DNA from: Micavibrio sp.
Lineage (GTDB): Bacteria; Pseudomonadota; Alphaproteobacteria; Micavibrionales; UBA2020
Direction: 5' to 3'
Length of the DNA: 64,000 bases
Assembly: GCA_028283745.1 (NCBI GenBank)
Contig: JAPWJZ010000001.1
Coordinates: 248,001-312,000 of the forward strand
The notes under the pieces are model-generated. The model did not search any database, had not been told where the DNA came from, and saw nothing but the letters and a program-made list of their open reading frames with translations. Positions 1-9,104 of this stretch are shown here, in pieces. Position numbers and translations under genes: made by a program. The number at the start of each line of letters is the position of its first letter. Position 1 is the stretch's first letter.

Positions 1-41
1 CGCATGTTGACGGAGTTGACGTTCCAGCTGGCAATTTTCAT
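1..41 (-). CDS. xthA: Exodeoxyribonuclease III, N-terminal fragment (partial)
   Basis: Only the first 13 codons lie in the window; the rest runs off the left edge. They read MKIASWNVNSVNMR, the characteristic start of the ExoIII/AP endonuclease family, in which the Asn of the WNVN segment belongs to the active site. The family removes abasic sites in base excision repair. The gene starts 4 bases after the stop of the small gene to its right, so it is probably translated from the same message. The assignment rests on this short but distinctive start only. Confidence 0.75.
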   Translation of the reverse strand, partial: MKIASWNVNSVNM

Positions 42-45
42 GGCG

Positions 46-255
46 TCAGCCCTTGATCATCTCAAGCGCGGCGCCGCGGTCGCCGGGTTTTAGTTTGAGG
101 AAGAGGGTGCGGGCTTTTTTAGCGTCGGCGGGGGTGCCGGTTTCGGCTGCGGCCTTCATGGCGACGGTGCAGGCGTTTTCCGGCCCGCAGATAAAGCTGA
201 GGGCCTTGGCGAGACGGCCCATCGTCTCGCGGTCGATTTTGACATCATCTGCCAT
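46..255 (-). CDS. Small conserved hypothetical protein (69 aa)
   Basis: A short protein without signal peptide or membrane segment. It is helical and basic at the C-terminus, with two cysteines (in ICGPENACTVAM) about 7 residues apart. It sits between erpA (38 bases upstream) and xthA (4 bases downstream) on the same strand, so it is very likely co-transcribed with them. I do not recognise a family. The tight spacing and the clean start just inside the erpA-xthA run support it as a real gene. Confidence 0.6.
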   Translation of the reverse strand: MADDVKIDRETMGRLAKALSFICGPENACTVAMKAAAETGTPADAKKARTLFLKLKPGDRGAALEMIKG

Positions 256-293
256 TTTTGAAGTTTCCCGAGTTTTGGTGAAGCTGTAAAACC

Positions 294-635
294 TTACGCC
301 ATTTTGGGCGAGAAGGATTTGCCGCAGCCGCAGCCGGCGGCTTCATTCGGATTGCGGATTTTAAACTGCGACTTCAGCATGTCCGACACATAGTCGATTT
401 CCGCGTTCTGCAGGAACTGGATGGACGTGGTATCCGTCACCATCACCGCGCCGTTTTTTTCAAACGTCAGGTCTTCGGCATCAAGCGTGTCGGTGAAGTC
501 GAGCTCGTATTGAAAGCCGGAGCAGCCGCCGCCCAGCACTGTAACGCGCAGCATGAGCTTGGGGTTATTGTCCTTTTCGCGCAGGGTGAGGATGCGTTTT
601 GCGGCGCTCTCGGTCATTGACATATTCGCGTTCAT
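294..635 (-). CDS. erpA: Iron-sulfur cluster insertion protein ErpA (A-type carrier)
   Basis: A 113-residue HesB/IscA-family protein. It carries the three conserved cysteines in the usual places: one in GGGCSGF near residue 38 and the pair in GCGCGKSF near the C-terminus. These bind a [2Fe-2S] or [4Fe-4S] cluster for delivery to apoproteins such as the IspG/IspH and respiratory enzymes. The start at 635 is chosen because AGGAGA lies 6 bases upstream; later Met codons exist at residues 5 and 7. The gene is divergent from dgt, a common alphaproteobacterial arrangement. IscA and ErpA are hard to tell apart by sequence; ErpA is preferred from the dgt neighbour. Confidence 0.85.
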   Translation of the reverse strand: MNANMSMTESAAKRILTLREKDNNPKLMLRVTVLGGGCSGFQYELDFTDTLDAEDLTFEKNGAVMVTDTTSIQFLQNAEIDYVSDMLKSQFKIRNPNEAAGCGCGKSFSPKMA

Positions 636-789
636 GGCTTTCTCCTGCCTTAAGGCTTTCGTTTAAAAAGGGAGCTTACATAATTTCCCTTTAATTCCAC
701 CGCATAATATGGTTTAAAAGCCTTGTAAATCAACATAATTCCCGCTTTTTTCGCGTGCGGGAAATTGACGATGCAATCAGGAGCAATTC

Positions 790-2064
790 ATGGCCGGGCG
801 CCCAAATGCTAAGAAGCTGAAATCCTTGCCGGAAAATCGCCCGGCGAAAGACCCGCTCGCGGCATACCTTGATGCCGATGGTCTGGCCGTTTTCGCCTCC
901 CGCCCGCAATTCAGCCGCGGCCGTCTGCATGTGGAAAGCCCCAGCAAGACCCGCGGCGACTTCGAGCGCGACCGCGACCGCATCATCCACTGCTCCGCTT
1001 TTCGCCGCCTGAAGTTCAAGACGCAGGTTTTCGTCTACCACGAAGGCGACCATTACCGCACGCGCCTGTCGCACTCCATTGAAGTCGCGCAGGTGGCGCG
1101 GTCGCTGGCGCGCCTGCTGCGCTGCGATGAAGACCTGGCCGAAACCTGCGCGCTTGCGCATGACCTTGGCCACACGCCCTTCGCCCACGTGGGCGAGGAC
1201 GCGCTGAAGGAGTGCATGGAACCCTACGGCGGCTTCGACCATAACGACCAGACCTTGCGCGTCGTCACCAAGCTTGAAAAGAAGTACCCGAACTTTGAAG
1301 GCCTGAACCTGTCGTGGGAATCCCTCGAAGGCCTGGTGAAACACAACGGGCCCGTGGTGAAGAAGGGGCAGAAGAAGCCGCATCTTGAAATCACGCTCGG
1401 CGAAATCAGCAAGCAGATGGATTTGATGCTTGGCACCTACGCGTCGCTCGAAGCGCAGATTGCGGGCATTGCCGATGACATCGCCTATAACAGCCACGAC
1501 CTTGATGACGGTTTGCAGGCAAAGCTTTTCACCGTCGACGACCTGCAACAGGTGGACTGGGTTGCCGACATCATCGCGGCCAAGCGCAAGGCGTACCCCG
1601 GAATCACCGGCTATACGCTGGAGCAGGAAACCATCCGCGATGTCATGGGCACCTATATTCTGGATGTGCTGACCGAAACCAAGCGCCGCATTGTGGCGCT
1701 GAAGCCGCAGGGTCCGGATGATATTCGCCATGCAAGCGGCATGACCGTCGCCATGTCCGAAAAAATGAAGAAGAATGACCGGTCCTTGCGCGACTTTTTG
1801 TGGGCGAACTTCTACCGCCACCATTCAGTCAGCCGCGTGCGCCGCACGGTCTTTCAGGTGGTGCAGGATTTGTTCAAGGTCTTCATGGAACATAAACGCT
1901 GCCTGCCGCCCGAATACCTCAAGCAATACGACGACGTGCCGAAGGGCTGGGACAAGCGCACCTGGCACGCCCGCACTGTTGCCGATTATATTGCCAGCAT
2001 GACCGACCGTCTGGCGCTGCTGGAACACAAAGAACTCTTTGACGCATATCAGGTGATGAGATGA
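790..2064 (+). CDS. dgt: Deoxyguanosinetriphosphate triphosphohydrolase-like protein (HD domain)
   Basis: A 424-residue HD-superfamily dNTPase that hydrolyses dNTPs to the nucleoside and triphosphate, helping to control dNTP pools. The metal-binding motif is intact: His95 in RLSHSIEV, His124-Asp125 in AHDLGHTPF, and a later Asp in the GIADDIAYN segment. The N-terminal CSAFRRLKFKTQVF motif is typical of the type 2 (shorter) Dgt subfamily. AGGAG lies 6 bases before the ATG. The last codons overlap argS (ATGA-type junction), so the two are translationally coupled. Confidence 0.9.
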   Translation: MAGRPNAKKLKSLPENRPAKDPLAAYLDADGLAVFASRPQFSRGRLHVESPSKTRGDFERDRDRIIHCSAFRRLKFKTQVFVYHEGDHYRTRLSHSIEVAQVARSLARLLRCDEDLAETCALAHDLGHTPFAHVGEDALKECMEPYGGFDHNDQTLRVVTKLEKKYPNFEGLNLSWESLEGLVKHNGPVVKKGQKKPHLEITLGEISKQMDLMLGTYASLEAQIAGIADDIAYNSHDLDDGLQAKLFTVDDLQQVDWVADIIAAKRKAYPGITGYTLEQETIRDVMGTYILDVLTETKRRIVALKPQGPDDIRHASGMTVAMSEKMKKNDRSLRDFLWANFYRHHSVSRVRRTVFQVVQDLFKVFMEHKRCLPPEYLKQYDDVPKGWDKRTWHARTVADYIASMTDRLALLEHKELFDAYQVMR

Positions 2065-3878
2065 ACATTTTCCACGAATACCGCGCGCGTATTGCCGAGA
2101 TGCTCCAGAACATGGAGTTCCTCGATCCGTCGCACCCCGAGCATAAGCCCGGCCTGCTGCAGCTGTTCAGCGGCACCGGCAGCTTCCGCCCGTTCAGGGA
2201 CATGGACGCCGCAAAGGTAAAAGTAGAACCGCCGAAGGATTTATCGCACGGTGATATGTCCACCAACGTCGCCATGGTTATTGCCAAGGCCGCGGGCATG
2301 AACCCCAAGCAGCTGGGTGAAATTATTGCCGAGAAGCTGAAGGCGCTCCCGGAAGTGAAAGACGCGTCCGTTGCAGGCCCCGGCTTTGTCAACTTCCGCC
2401 TGGCGGATGGCGAATGGTCGCGCGTGCTGAAGGATATTTTGCAAAGCGGCATTCATTACGGCGACAGCAAAATGGGCAAGGGCGAGAAGGTGAACGTCGA
2501 ATACGTTTCCGCCAACCCTACCGGCCCCATGCACGCGGGCCACGTGCGCGGCGCGGTGATCGGCGATACGCTCTCGAACCTGCTCTTGAAGGCGGGTTAC
2601 AACGTGACGAAGGAATATTACTTCAACGACGCTGGCAAGCAGATTGATGTGCTGACGCAAACGGCTTACCTGCGCTATCGCGAAGCGCTGGGCGAAAACA
2701 TCGGCGAGATACCCGAAGGTCTGTATCCCGGCGAATACATGAAAGATGTCGCGCAGGCACTGGTGAAGCGCGATGGCGACAAATGGAAGAATGCGCCGGA
2801 AGCTGAATGGCAAAAGCCGGTGCGTGAATTCGCGGTTGAATTCATCATGGGCATGATCCGCGAAGACCTCGACCTTATCGGCATCCATCACGATGTATTC
2901 TCCAACGAGCGCGTGATGATTGAAGACGGCACGCTTGAAAAATGCTTCAAGCAGCTGGAAGGCATGGGGCTGATTTATCAAGGCACGCTGCCGCCGCCCA
3001 AGGGCAAGGACATGGAGGACTGGGAACCGGCGGAGCTGACGCTGTTCCGCACCACCCAGTTTGGCGATGACATTGACCGTCCCCTTAAAAAGCGCGACGG
3101 CAGCTGGGCCTACATCATGCCCGATATTGCCTATCACTATAACAAGGTGCAGCGCGGCTATACGTGGATGATCAACGTCCTCGGCAAAGACCATGGCAAC
3201 TACCTGCAAAAAATGCGATGCGCGATTGCAGCCTTGAGCGATAACAACGCAAAGCTGGACGTTGCCTATTGCGGCATGGTGAAGCTGTTCAAGAACGGCG
3301 AACCCGTGAAGCTGTCGAAGCGCTCCGGCAACATCATCACCCTTCGCGAACTGGTGGAAGAGGTGGGGGCGGGCGTTGTGCGCTTCTTCATGCTGTCGCG
3401 CACGCCGGATTCCGAGCTTGATTTTGACTTCACCAAGGTCGTGGAGCAATCAAAGGACAACCCTGTTTTCTATGTGCAGTACGCGCATGCGCGTTGCTGC
3501 TCCGTCATTCGCAACGCGAAGGAGATGTTCAAGGATATCGACGTTACGCCGTCGCACCTTGCCAAGGTTGACATGTCAAAGCTGTCGACCGCGGATGAAT
3601 ACCAGCTGGTGCGCTACCTTTCCGGCTGGCCGCGTTTTGTGGAGGCGGCGGCGGAAGCGCATGAACCGCACCGCATTACCACCTACCTGCACGAACTGGC
3701 CGCGGAATTCCACGGCTTCTGGAACAAGGGGCGCGATGATGCGCACCTGCGCTTCCTGCACGAAAATGACCGGGAACTCAGCATGGCGCGTCTGGCGTTG
3801 GTTGAAGCGGTCAAGACTGTCATTGCATCGGGCCTCGCCGTCATGGGCGTGGAACCGCTGGAGGAGTTACACGGATGA
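2061..3878 (+). CDS. argS: Arginine--tRNA ligase
   Basis: A class I aminoacyl-tRNA synthetase of 605 residues, a normal size. The HIGH signature appears as PTGPMHAGHVRG at about residue 153, and the KMSKS-like loop as VKLSKRSGN at about residue 418. The N-terminal Add1 domain and the C-terminal DALR anticodon-binding domain can be followed in the translation. The start overlaps the dgt stop by 4 bases, and its stop overlaps the start of the SPOR gene by 4 bases, so the three form a coupled operon. Confidence 0.95.
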   Translation: MNIFHEYRARIAEMLQNMEFLDPSHPEHKPGLLQLFSGTGSFRPFRDMDAAKVKVEPPKDLSHGDMSTNVAMVIAKAAGMNPKQLGEIIAEKLKALPEVKDASVAGPGFVNFRLADGEWSRVLKDILQSGIHYGDSKMGKGEKVNVEYVSANPTGPMHAGHVRGAVIGDTLSNLLLKAGYNVTKEYYFNDAGKQIDVLTQTAYLRYREALGENIGEIPEGLYPGEYMKDVAQALVKRDGDKWKNAPEAEWQKPVREFAVEFIMGMIREDLDLIGIHHDVFSNERVMIEDGTLEKCFKQLEGMGLIYQGTLPPPKGKDMEDWEPAELTLFRTTQFGDDIDRPLKKRDGSWAYIMPDIAYHYNKVQRGYTWMINVLGKDHGNYLQKMRCAIAALSDNNAKLDVAYCGMVKLFKNGEPVKLSKRSGNIITLRELVEEVGAGVVRFFMLSRTPDSELDFDFTKVVEQSKDNPVFYVQYAHARCCSVIRNAKEMFKDIDVTPSHLAKVDMSKLSTADEYQLVRYLSGWPRFVEAAAEAHEPHRITTYLHELAAEFHGFWNKGRDDAHLRFLHENDRELSMARLALVEAVKTVIASGLAVMGVEPLEELHG

Positions 3879-4813
3879 GCAACATGGAACCCAACAATAA
3901 AGACGAAAACATCGGCTCGTTCTACATGAACCGCCCGCGCCCGCCGGAACCGGAGCAGCGCCGCCTGCTGCCGCGCGGCCTTTTGACCGTATTAACGGTC
4001 GTGGCCTTCGCCGCCGTCATTTGGTACGCCTATCCGCAAAGCAAGGAGAAATTCTCCGATGTGGATATTCCCACCATCACGGCGGAAAAAAGCCCGTATA
4101 AATTCAAGCCGGAAGATCCGGGTGGCATGGATGTGCCGCACCAGGACAGCACGGTTTTCGACCCCATCGAAAAGAAATCCGCCGACAGCGTTGAACACCT
4201 GCGCCCCGGCACCGAAGAACCGGTGGACAAAGACGCGGCCATCAAGGCGGCGCCGGTGGATAAAGACAAACCCGCATCAACCACAGCCGATGCACGCATG
4301 AAGGATGTTTCCAGCGGCACAGAAAAAGTCGTTCCCTCGAACGAACAGCCGCCCAAGGTCATCAACCTGAAAAACAAGGCGGCGGATGATGTGGCGACAG
4401 ATACCAAAGCCGCGGCCCCTGCGAAGGTGACGGAAGATGCCGATAAAGAAATCCCCGCAGAGCCGGAAGTTAAGCCCGCGCAGGCGATTTTGAAGGGCCC
4501 GGACGCCCCGCCGCCCGTACCCGCCGACCCCGCGCCGGAAACACCGCGTGAAGCTTCGGCGCAAGTGGCCAAGGGCAACGTCTTCCTGCAATTCGGCGCC
4601 TTCCGCGATACGGGCGCGGCGAATACCGAATGGGCGCGCCTGCAAGCCAAATTCCCCGAGCAGATGAAGGGGCTGACCCAGCGCCTGCAAAACGTGAACA
4701 CGGCTAAGGGTGTGCTGGTGCGCCTGCAGGCGGAGCGCATTCCGGAAGCGAAGGCGCATGGCGTTTGCGATGCCATCACCAAAACCGGCGCTGCCTGCAT
4801 TATCGTCCCCTGA
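3875..4813 (+). CDS. SPOR-domain cell-division/envelope protein
   Basis: A 312-residue bitopic inner-membrane protein. It has a short cytoplasmic N-terminus with basic residues, one membrane segment at about residues 32-50 (LLTVLTVVAFAAVIWYAYP), then a long periplasmic linker rich in Pro, Ala, Lys and Glu. The C-terminal SPOR-like domain of about 75 residues begins at FLQFGAFRDTGAANTEWARL. SPOR domains bind denuded glycan at the division septum. The gene lies between argS and nagZ, the standard alphaproteobacterial order, which supports a role in septal peptidoglycan work. It overlaps argS by 4 bases. Confidence 0.88.
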   Translation: MSNMEPNNKDENIGSFYMNRPRPPEPEQRRLLPRGLLTVLTVVAFAAVIWYAYPQSKEKFSDVDIPTITAEKSPYKFKPEDPGGMDVPHQDSTVFDPIEKKSADSVEHLRPGTEEPVDKDAAIKAAPVDKDKPASTTADARMKDVSSGTEKVVPSNEQPPKVINLKNKAADDVATDTKAAAPAKVTEDADKEIPAEPEVKPAQAILKGPDAPPPVPADPAPETPREASAQVAKGNVFLQFGAFRDTGAANTEWARLQAKFPEQMKGLTQRLQNVNTAKGVLVRLQAERIPEAKAHGVCDAITKTGAACIIVP

Positions 4814-4844
4814 TCGTTCGCGACTTATATATAAGGAGCCTGCC

Positions 4845-5912
4845 ATGACCACGCCGAACCTGACCGAGTTCAAAGCCATCGTCGTCGACGCCACCGGCAC
4901 CGAGCTGACCCGGGAGGAGGAGGCGCTGTTCAAGGCGGAAAAACCGGCAGGGTTTATCCTGTTCAAGCGCAACTGCGTTTCCAAGCAGCAGGTGAAAGAC
5001 CTTGTGGCATCCGTGCGGGAATGCGTGGGCTGGGCAGAGCTGCCCGTCCTCATCGATCAGGAAGGCGGCTCCGTCGCCCGCCTGCGTGCGCCGGAATGGC
5101 AGGAATATCCCGCCGCCAAAATCTTCGGCGAGCTGGCGCAGAAGTCGGAAGCGGAGGGGCTGGAGGCGACGCGCATCAATTCCTACCTCATGGCGCTTGA
5201 TTTGGCTGACCTTGGCATCACCGTCAACTGCGCGCCCGTCATGGACGTGCCGGCACCGGACTGCCACCAGTTCCTCGCCGGCAGCCGTACATATAGTGAC
5301 AGCCCCGACGTTGTCGGGCGCATGGGGGAGGCGGTATGCCGCGGCCTGCTGGATGGTGCGATTACGCCGGTCATCAAGCATATTCCAGGCCATGGCCGCG
5401 CGCGTGTGGATAGCCACTTTGCCCTGCCGATGACGGATGCTGATTTAACAGAACTCTCAAAAACGGACTTCAAGCCCTTCAAATATTTGTCACAAACTGA
5501 TATGAAAACAGCAGTTTGGGCTATGGCGGCGCATGTGGTATTCTCCTCGCTGGATCCTGATTCTGCTGCCTCCGTCTCCGCCAAGGTCGTCAAAGACGTC
5601 ATTCGGGAGGCGATCGGCTTCACCGGCGTGCTGCTGGCCGACGACGTCTCCATGAAGGCGCTTGGCGGTACGCTGCAAAGCCGCATCGAAGATACGATGG
5701 CAGCGGGGATGGATCTGACGATGCTTTGCAACGCCTCGTTCGATGACCGCAAGCTGGCTTTGTCCGTCACGCCGAAAGTGACGGGGGTTGCCGCAAAACG
5801 CATCGAAGCCGCGGAAGAGCAGCGCACCCAAAGCCTGAAAAACGGCAATGACAACAGACAAGAACTCCAGCAAAAACTGGAGCATATGATCGAAAAGCGA
5901 AGTGTTGGATGA
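4845..5912 (+). CDS. nagZ: Beta-N-acetylhexosaminidase, peptidoglycan recycling
   Basis: A 355-residue glycoside hydrolase family 3 enzyme that removes GlcNAc from muropeptides in the cytoplasm during cell-wall recycling. The family signature KHIPGHGRARVDSH, which holds the catalytic Asp/His loop, and the nucleophile region LLADDVSMKALGG are present, as is the LIDQEGGSVARL substrate segment. The start at 4845 is preferred to an upstream in-frame start because AAGGAG lies just before it and the upstream extension runs through the end of the SPOR gene. It overlaps scpA by 4 bases. Confidence 0.92.
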   Translation: MTTPNLTEFKAIVVDATGTELTREEEALFKAEKPAGFILFKRNCVSKQQVKDLVASVRECVGWAELPVLIDQEGGSVARLRAPEWQEYPAAKIFGELAQKSEAEGLEATRINSYLMALDLADLGITVNCAPVMDVPAPDCHQFLAGSRTYSDSPDVVGRMGEAVCRGLLDGAITPVIKHIPGHGRARVDSHFALPMTDADLTELSKTDFKPFKYLSQTDMKTAVWAMAAHVVFSSLDPDSAASVSAKVVKDVIREAIGFTGVLLADDVSMKALGGTLQSRIEDTMAAGMDLTMLCNASFDDRKLALSVTPKVTGVAAKRIEAAEEQRTQSLKNGNDNRQELQQKLEHMIEKRSVG

Positions 5913-7222
5913 CCGAAGCGCAGACGCCCAAGTTTGAAGAAGATTTGCTGAAAGAGCGCTCGGAGAGCGAGCAGCTTTTGCTGTATCTCGGCAGCTTCGA
6001 CGGCCCCATCGACATGCTGCTGTCGCTCGCGCGCGACCAGAAGGTCGACCTCACCAAAATCTCCATTCTTGCCCTTGCGCACCAGTACCTCGACTTCGTC
6101 GAGAAGGCGCGGGCGCTGCGGCTTGAGCTTGCCGCCGATTACCTTGTTATGGCCGCATGGCTCGCCTACCTGAAGTCCCGCATGCTTATTCCGCAGGAAG
6201 AACGCAAGCAGGCCGAACCGACCGCGCAGGAACTTGCCGACGCGCTGCAGTTCCAGCTGCGCCGCCTTGAGGCGATGCGCAAAACCGCGGATGACCTGTT
6301 CCGCCTGCCGCGCCTCGGCTTTAACGTGTTTAGCCGCGGGGAACCGGAAGGGCTGCAGGTTTCTTATGTCGCCAAGTACGACATGACATATTACGACCTG
6401 CTGAAAGCTTACGGCGACGTGAAGCTACGCCAGCAGAACTCGGTCTACAAGCTTAACCCCGTGCGCCTTTTCACGCTGGAAGAAGCCATGAGCCGCATGG
6501 AAAGCATGCTGGGCAAAATTCCGCAGGAATGGGTTTCCCTGTTCATGTTCCTGCCGGGCGGCCTGACCGAACGCATCCGCAAGCGCTCTGCCGTCGCCTC
6601 CACCTTCGGCGGCGCGCTCGAAATGGTAAAGCGCGGCCTGCTGGAATTGCAGCAGGAAAAGAACTACGCGCCCATCTACATCCGCCGCCCGCAGGAAAAG
6701 AAAGCCGCGAACGGTAATGTTGCGGCGGAGACGCAGGAAGTATCCGAACAATCCGTTCCCCCCGCCATTGAAGACACTGTGCCGGAACACCTGCCGGAGG
6801 AAGACAGCATCCGCGACGAACTGACGCAGGATATGTTTGATCCTGCGGCGGAAGTGACGGAAGAAGAAACCATTGCCGAAGAACTGCTGGTTGAAGAACG
6901 TGCGGCTGAGGAAACGCCTGCTGAAGAAGCGATTGAACAAATCGTCGCTGAAGAAGTGGCTGTGGAAGAAACCGAAACCGCTGAAGTGGCTGAAGCTGTT
7001 CATACTGAAGCCGAAACTGCGTTTGTCGAAGAAGCCGTTGCTGAAGATGTAACTGCGGAAACGACCGTTGACGCGCCTGCCGCGGAAGTTGCGACGGAAG
7101 CGACGCCCGGCATGCCGCAGAAGCCGTTCGAGGAAATGACCGAGGACGAGCAGATTATGTGGCTCTATGCCGAAGATGAAAGACTGGCAGCCGAAGCCGC
7201 CAAGAAGACCGAAGGGAATTAA
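5909..7222 (+). CDS. scpA: Segregation and condensation protein A
   Basis: A kleisin of 437 residues that links SMC heads, with ScpB, in chromosome condensation. The N-terminal core from FDGPIDMLLSLARDQKVDL to LPRLGFNVFSRGEPEG is typical. The C-terminal winged-helix segment reaches about residue 245. After that comes a tail of some 180 residues that is almost entirely Ala, Glu, Val and Thr, which is unusual for ScpA (normally 240-280 residues). A short motif ending PFEEMTEDEQIMWLYAEDE near the C-terminus breaks the repeats and may be functional. It overlaps nagZ by 4 bases and is followed 4 bases later by scpB. Confidence 0.9.
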   Translation: MTEAQTPKFEEDLLKERSESEQLLLYLGSFDGPIDMLLSLARDQKVDLTKISILALAHQYLDFVEKARALRLELAADYLVMAAWLAYLKSRMLIPQEERKQAEPTAQELADALQFQLRRLEAMRKTADDLFRLPRLGFNVFSRGEPEGLQVSYVAKYDMTYYDLLKAYGDVKLRQQNSVYKLNPVRLFTLEEAMSRMESMLGKIPQEWVSLFMFLPGGLTERIRKRSAVASTFGGALEMVKRGLLELQQEKNYAPIYIRRPQEKKAANGNVAAETQEVSEQSVPPAIEDTVPEHLPEEDSIRDELTQDMFDPAAEVTEEETIAEELLVEERAAEETPAEEAIEQIVAEEVAVEETETAEVAEAVHTEAETAFVEEAVAEDVTAETTVDAPAAEVATEATPGMPQKPFEEMTEDEQIMWLYAEDERLAAEAAKKTEGN

Positions 7223-7226
7223 TTGA

Positions 7227-8597
7227 ATGGCACGCGCAAAAAAGAAAAAAGAAGAAGTTCTTGATGAAGTCGCCCTCTCCAGCGAAGCTGCGCTGGATGA
7301 ACAGGCTGCGGCTGCTGAAGACGATGCCGCCATTGAAGACGCCGTTATTGAAGATGATGGCGTGACCGAAGAAGTCACTCTCGCCGCATCCGAAGAAGAA
7401 ACGGCTGCGGCGGATGCAGAAACCGCTGTTGACGGCGAAGCCGTTGCCGCCGATGACGCTGCCCCCGAAATTCCGGCGGAAGACCTTGCGCTGACGCAGG
7501 AAGATGTGCGGCTTGTGGAAGCAATCCTGTTCGCCTCCGCTACCGCCGTCACCGTCGGCATGATTGCGGAGCGCTTCCCGAAAGAGCGCGTGTCGCTCAT
7601 CCCCGATGTGCTGGAATACCTGAAAGAACAATACGCCAGCCGCGGCGTAACGCTGGTGCAGCGCGAAAACCGCTGGGCGCTGCGCACGGCGTCCGATCTT
7701 GGCGACCAGCTGCGCCTTGAAAAAGAGCAGCCGAAAAAATTCACCCGCGCTGCCATGGAAACAATGGCGATTGTCGCCTACCACCAGCCGGTCACCCGTG
7801 CAGAGATTGAAAATATCCGCGGTGTCGCAACGTCTCCCGGCGCACTTGATGCGCTGATGGAAGCCGGCTGGATCAAGCCGGGCAAGCGCCGCGAAGTGCC
7901 GGGCCGTCCCGTCACCTGGCTGTCAACGCAGGCTTTCCTTGACCACTTCGGCCTTGAAAAGCTGGAAGACCTGCCGGGTATGGAAGAACTGAAAGCCGCG
8001 GGCCTGCTGGATAAACGCCCCGCCGTGGAAGCCATGCCGACCGCCGACATGTTCGGCGACGGTGAAGCCAAGGCCGAGCATGACCCGCAGGAAGTGACCG
8101 ACGAAGACCTTATCGGCAAAGTGACGGAAGGCGATGAAACTGTTGCCTCGCTTGATGCTGTTGGTGCTGTTGCCGTTGGCGCGCTTGCCGCAGCCGGACT
8201 GGCGGAAGATGCAGAAGATGAAGTCGACGCAGATGATGCTGTTTCGGAAAATTCCGACACGGCGTCCGGCGGGGACGATGAAGACGAAGAATTCCTTGGC
8301 GATGAAGATGACTTCGACGAGGAAGACGACGACGAAGAATCCGATGATGAAGAATCCGATGATGAAGATGACGAAGATTCAGATGATGAGGACGAAGATG
8401 ACGAAGAGTCCGACGACGAAGATGATGAATCTGACTCTGATGATGATGACGATGCCGACGAAGATGATGAAGACGGCGACGACGAGGATGACGACGAAGA
8501 CGACGAAGACGAAGACGAAGACGAAGACGAAGACGACGAAGACGACGAAGACGAAGACGAAGATTCCGACGATGAAGATGATGAGGACGAGGAGTAA
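7227..8597 (+). CDS. scpB: Segregation and condensation protein B with long acidic tail
   Basis: A 456-residue ScpB. The two winged-helix domains span about residues 88-260 and include VEAILFASATAVT, AYHQPVTRAEIENIRGV and the GRPVTWLSTQAFLDHFGL segment. They bind the kleisin ScpA. An acidic Ala/Glu/Asp extension of about 85 residues precedes the core, and after it comes a tail from about residue 328 to the end made almost only of Asp, Glu and a few Ser. Normal ScpB is near 200 residues, so more than half of this protein is acidic low-complexity sequence. It is followed 7 bases later by tatA. Confidence 0.88.
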   Translation: MARAKKKKEEVLDEVALSSEAALDEQAAAAEDDAAIEDAVIEDDGVTEEVTLAASEEETAAADAETAVDGEAVAADDAAPEIPAEDLALTQEDVRLVEAILFASATAVTVGMIAERFPKERVSLIPDVLEYLKEQYASRGVTLVQRENRWALRTASDLGDQLRLEKEQPKKFTRAAMETMAIVAYHQPVTRAEIENIRGVATSPGALDALMEAGWIKPGKRREVPGRPVTWLSTQAFLDHFGLEKLEDLPGMEELKAAGLLDKRPAVEAMPTADMFGDGEAKAEHDPQEVTDEDLIGKVTEGDETVASLDAVGAVAVGALAAAGLAEDAEDEVDADDAVSENSDTASGGDDEDEEFLGDEDDFDEEDDDEESDDEESDDEDDEDSDDEDEDDEESDDEDDESDSDDDDDADEDDEDGDDEDDDEDDEDEDEDEDEDDEDDEDEDEDSDDEDDEDEE

Positions 8598-8604
8598 TTA
8601 GATT

Positions 8605-8793
8605 ATGGGATTAAGTTTTGGCCACATCATTATCGTTCTTGTCATCGTGCTGGTGCTGTTTGGCGCGGGCAAGCTGCCGGCGGTCATGGGTGACCTTGGC
8701 AAGGGCCTGCGTAGCTTCAAGGACGGCCTGAAGGGTGAAGAAGAAAAGAGCAAGACCGAGATTTTGCCCCCGTCTGACCACAAAGGCGAGTAA
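8605..8793 (+). CDS. tatA: Sec-independent protein translocase TatA
   Basis: A 62-residue Tat pore protein. One N-terminal membrane helix (residues 7-21) is followed by the [20 protein letters not shown] hinge and amphipathic helix typical of TatA, then a short charged tail. It forms the size-adjustable pore for folded proteins carrying twin-arginine signals. It lies 7 bases after scpB and 2 bases before tatB, in the conserved alphaproteobacterial order scpA-scpB-tatA-tatB-tatC-serS. Confidence 0.93.
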   Translation: MGLSFGHIIIVLVIVLVLFGAGKLPAVMGDLGKGLRSFKDGLKGEEEKSKTEILPPSDHKGE

Positions 8794-8795
8794 CC

Positions 8796-9104
8796 TTGTT
8801 CGGCATTGACCTATCGGAAATGCTGCTCATCGTGGCGGTGGCGGTTGTCGTTATCGGCCCGAAAGACCTGCCGAAGGCTCTTTATGCTGCTGGTAAAATA
8901 ACCCGCAAAATCAAAATGTTCACAAGCGATATTCAAAAATCGCTTGATAAAATTATCCATGAGGAAGAGCTGAGCGAAATTACCCGCAACGCCAACCTGC
9001 CGGGCGGCCCCAACCTGCAATTTGAAGTCGAGCGCCAGCTGGCCGAAGAAGAAGCCCGCAAAATAGCTATTGCTCCAAATGAAAAACACGATGCAACGGA
9101 TTGA
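8796..9104 (+). CDS. tatB: Sec-independent protein translocase TatB
   Basis: A 102-residue TatB. It starts with TTG (reading [20 protein letters not shown]), which matches the usual TatB start MFDIGFSELLLI. The GPKDLPKAL hinge after the single membrane helix distinguishes TatB from TatA. The amphipathic helix and charged tail follow. TatB with TatC forms the twin-arginine signal receptor. The start lies 2 bases after the tatA stop. The 3' end overlaps the beginning of tatC. Confidence 0.92.
   Translation: MFGIDLSEMLLIVAVAVVVIGPKDLPKALYAAGKITRKIKMFTSDIQKSLDKIIHEEELSEITRNANLPGGPNLQFEVERQLAEEEARKIAIAPNEKHDATD

Noticed and set aside
8280..8597. The repetitive GAC/GAA tract as a separate DNA repeat or CRISPR-like array
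   Set aside because: It is in frame within scpB, codes for an acidic tail, and has no unique spacers or dyad repeats.
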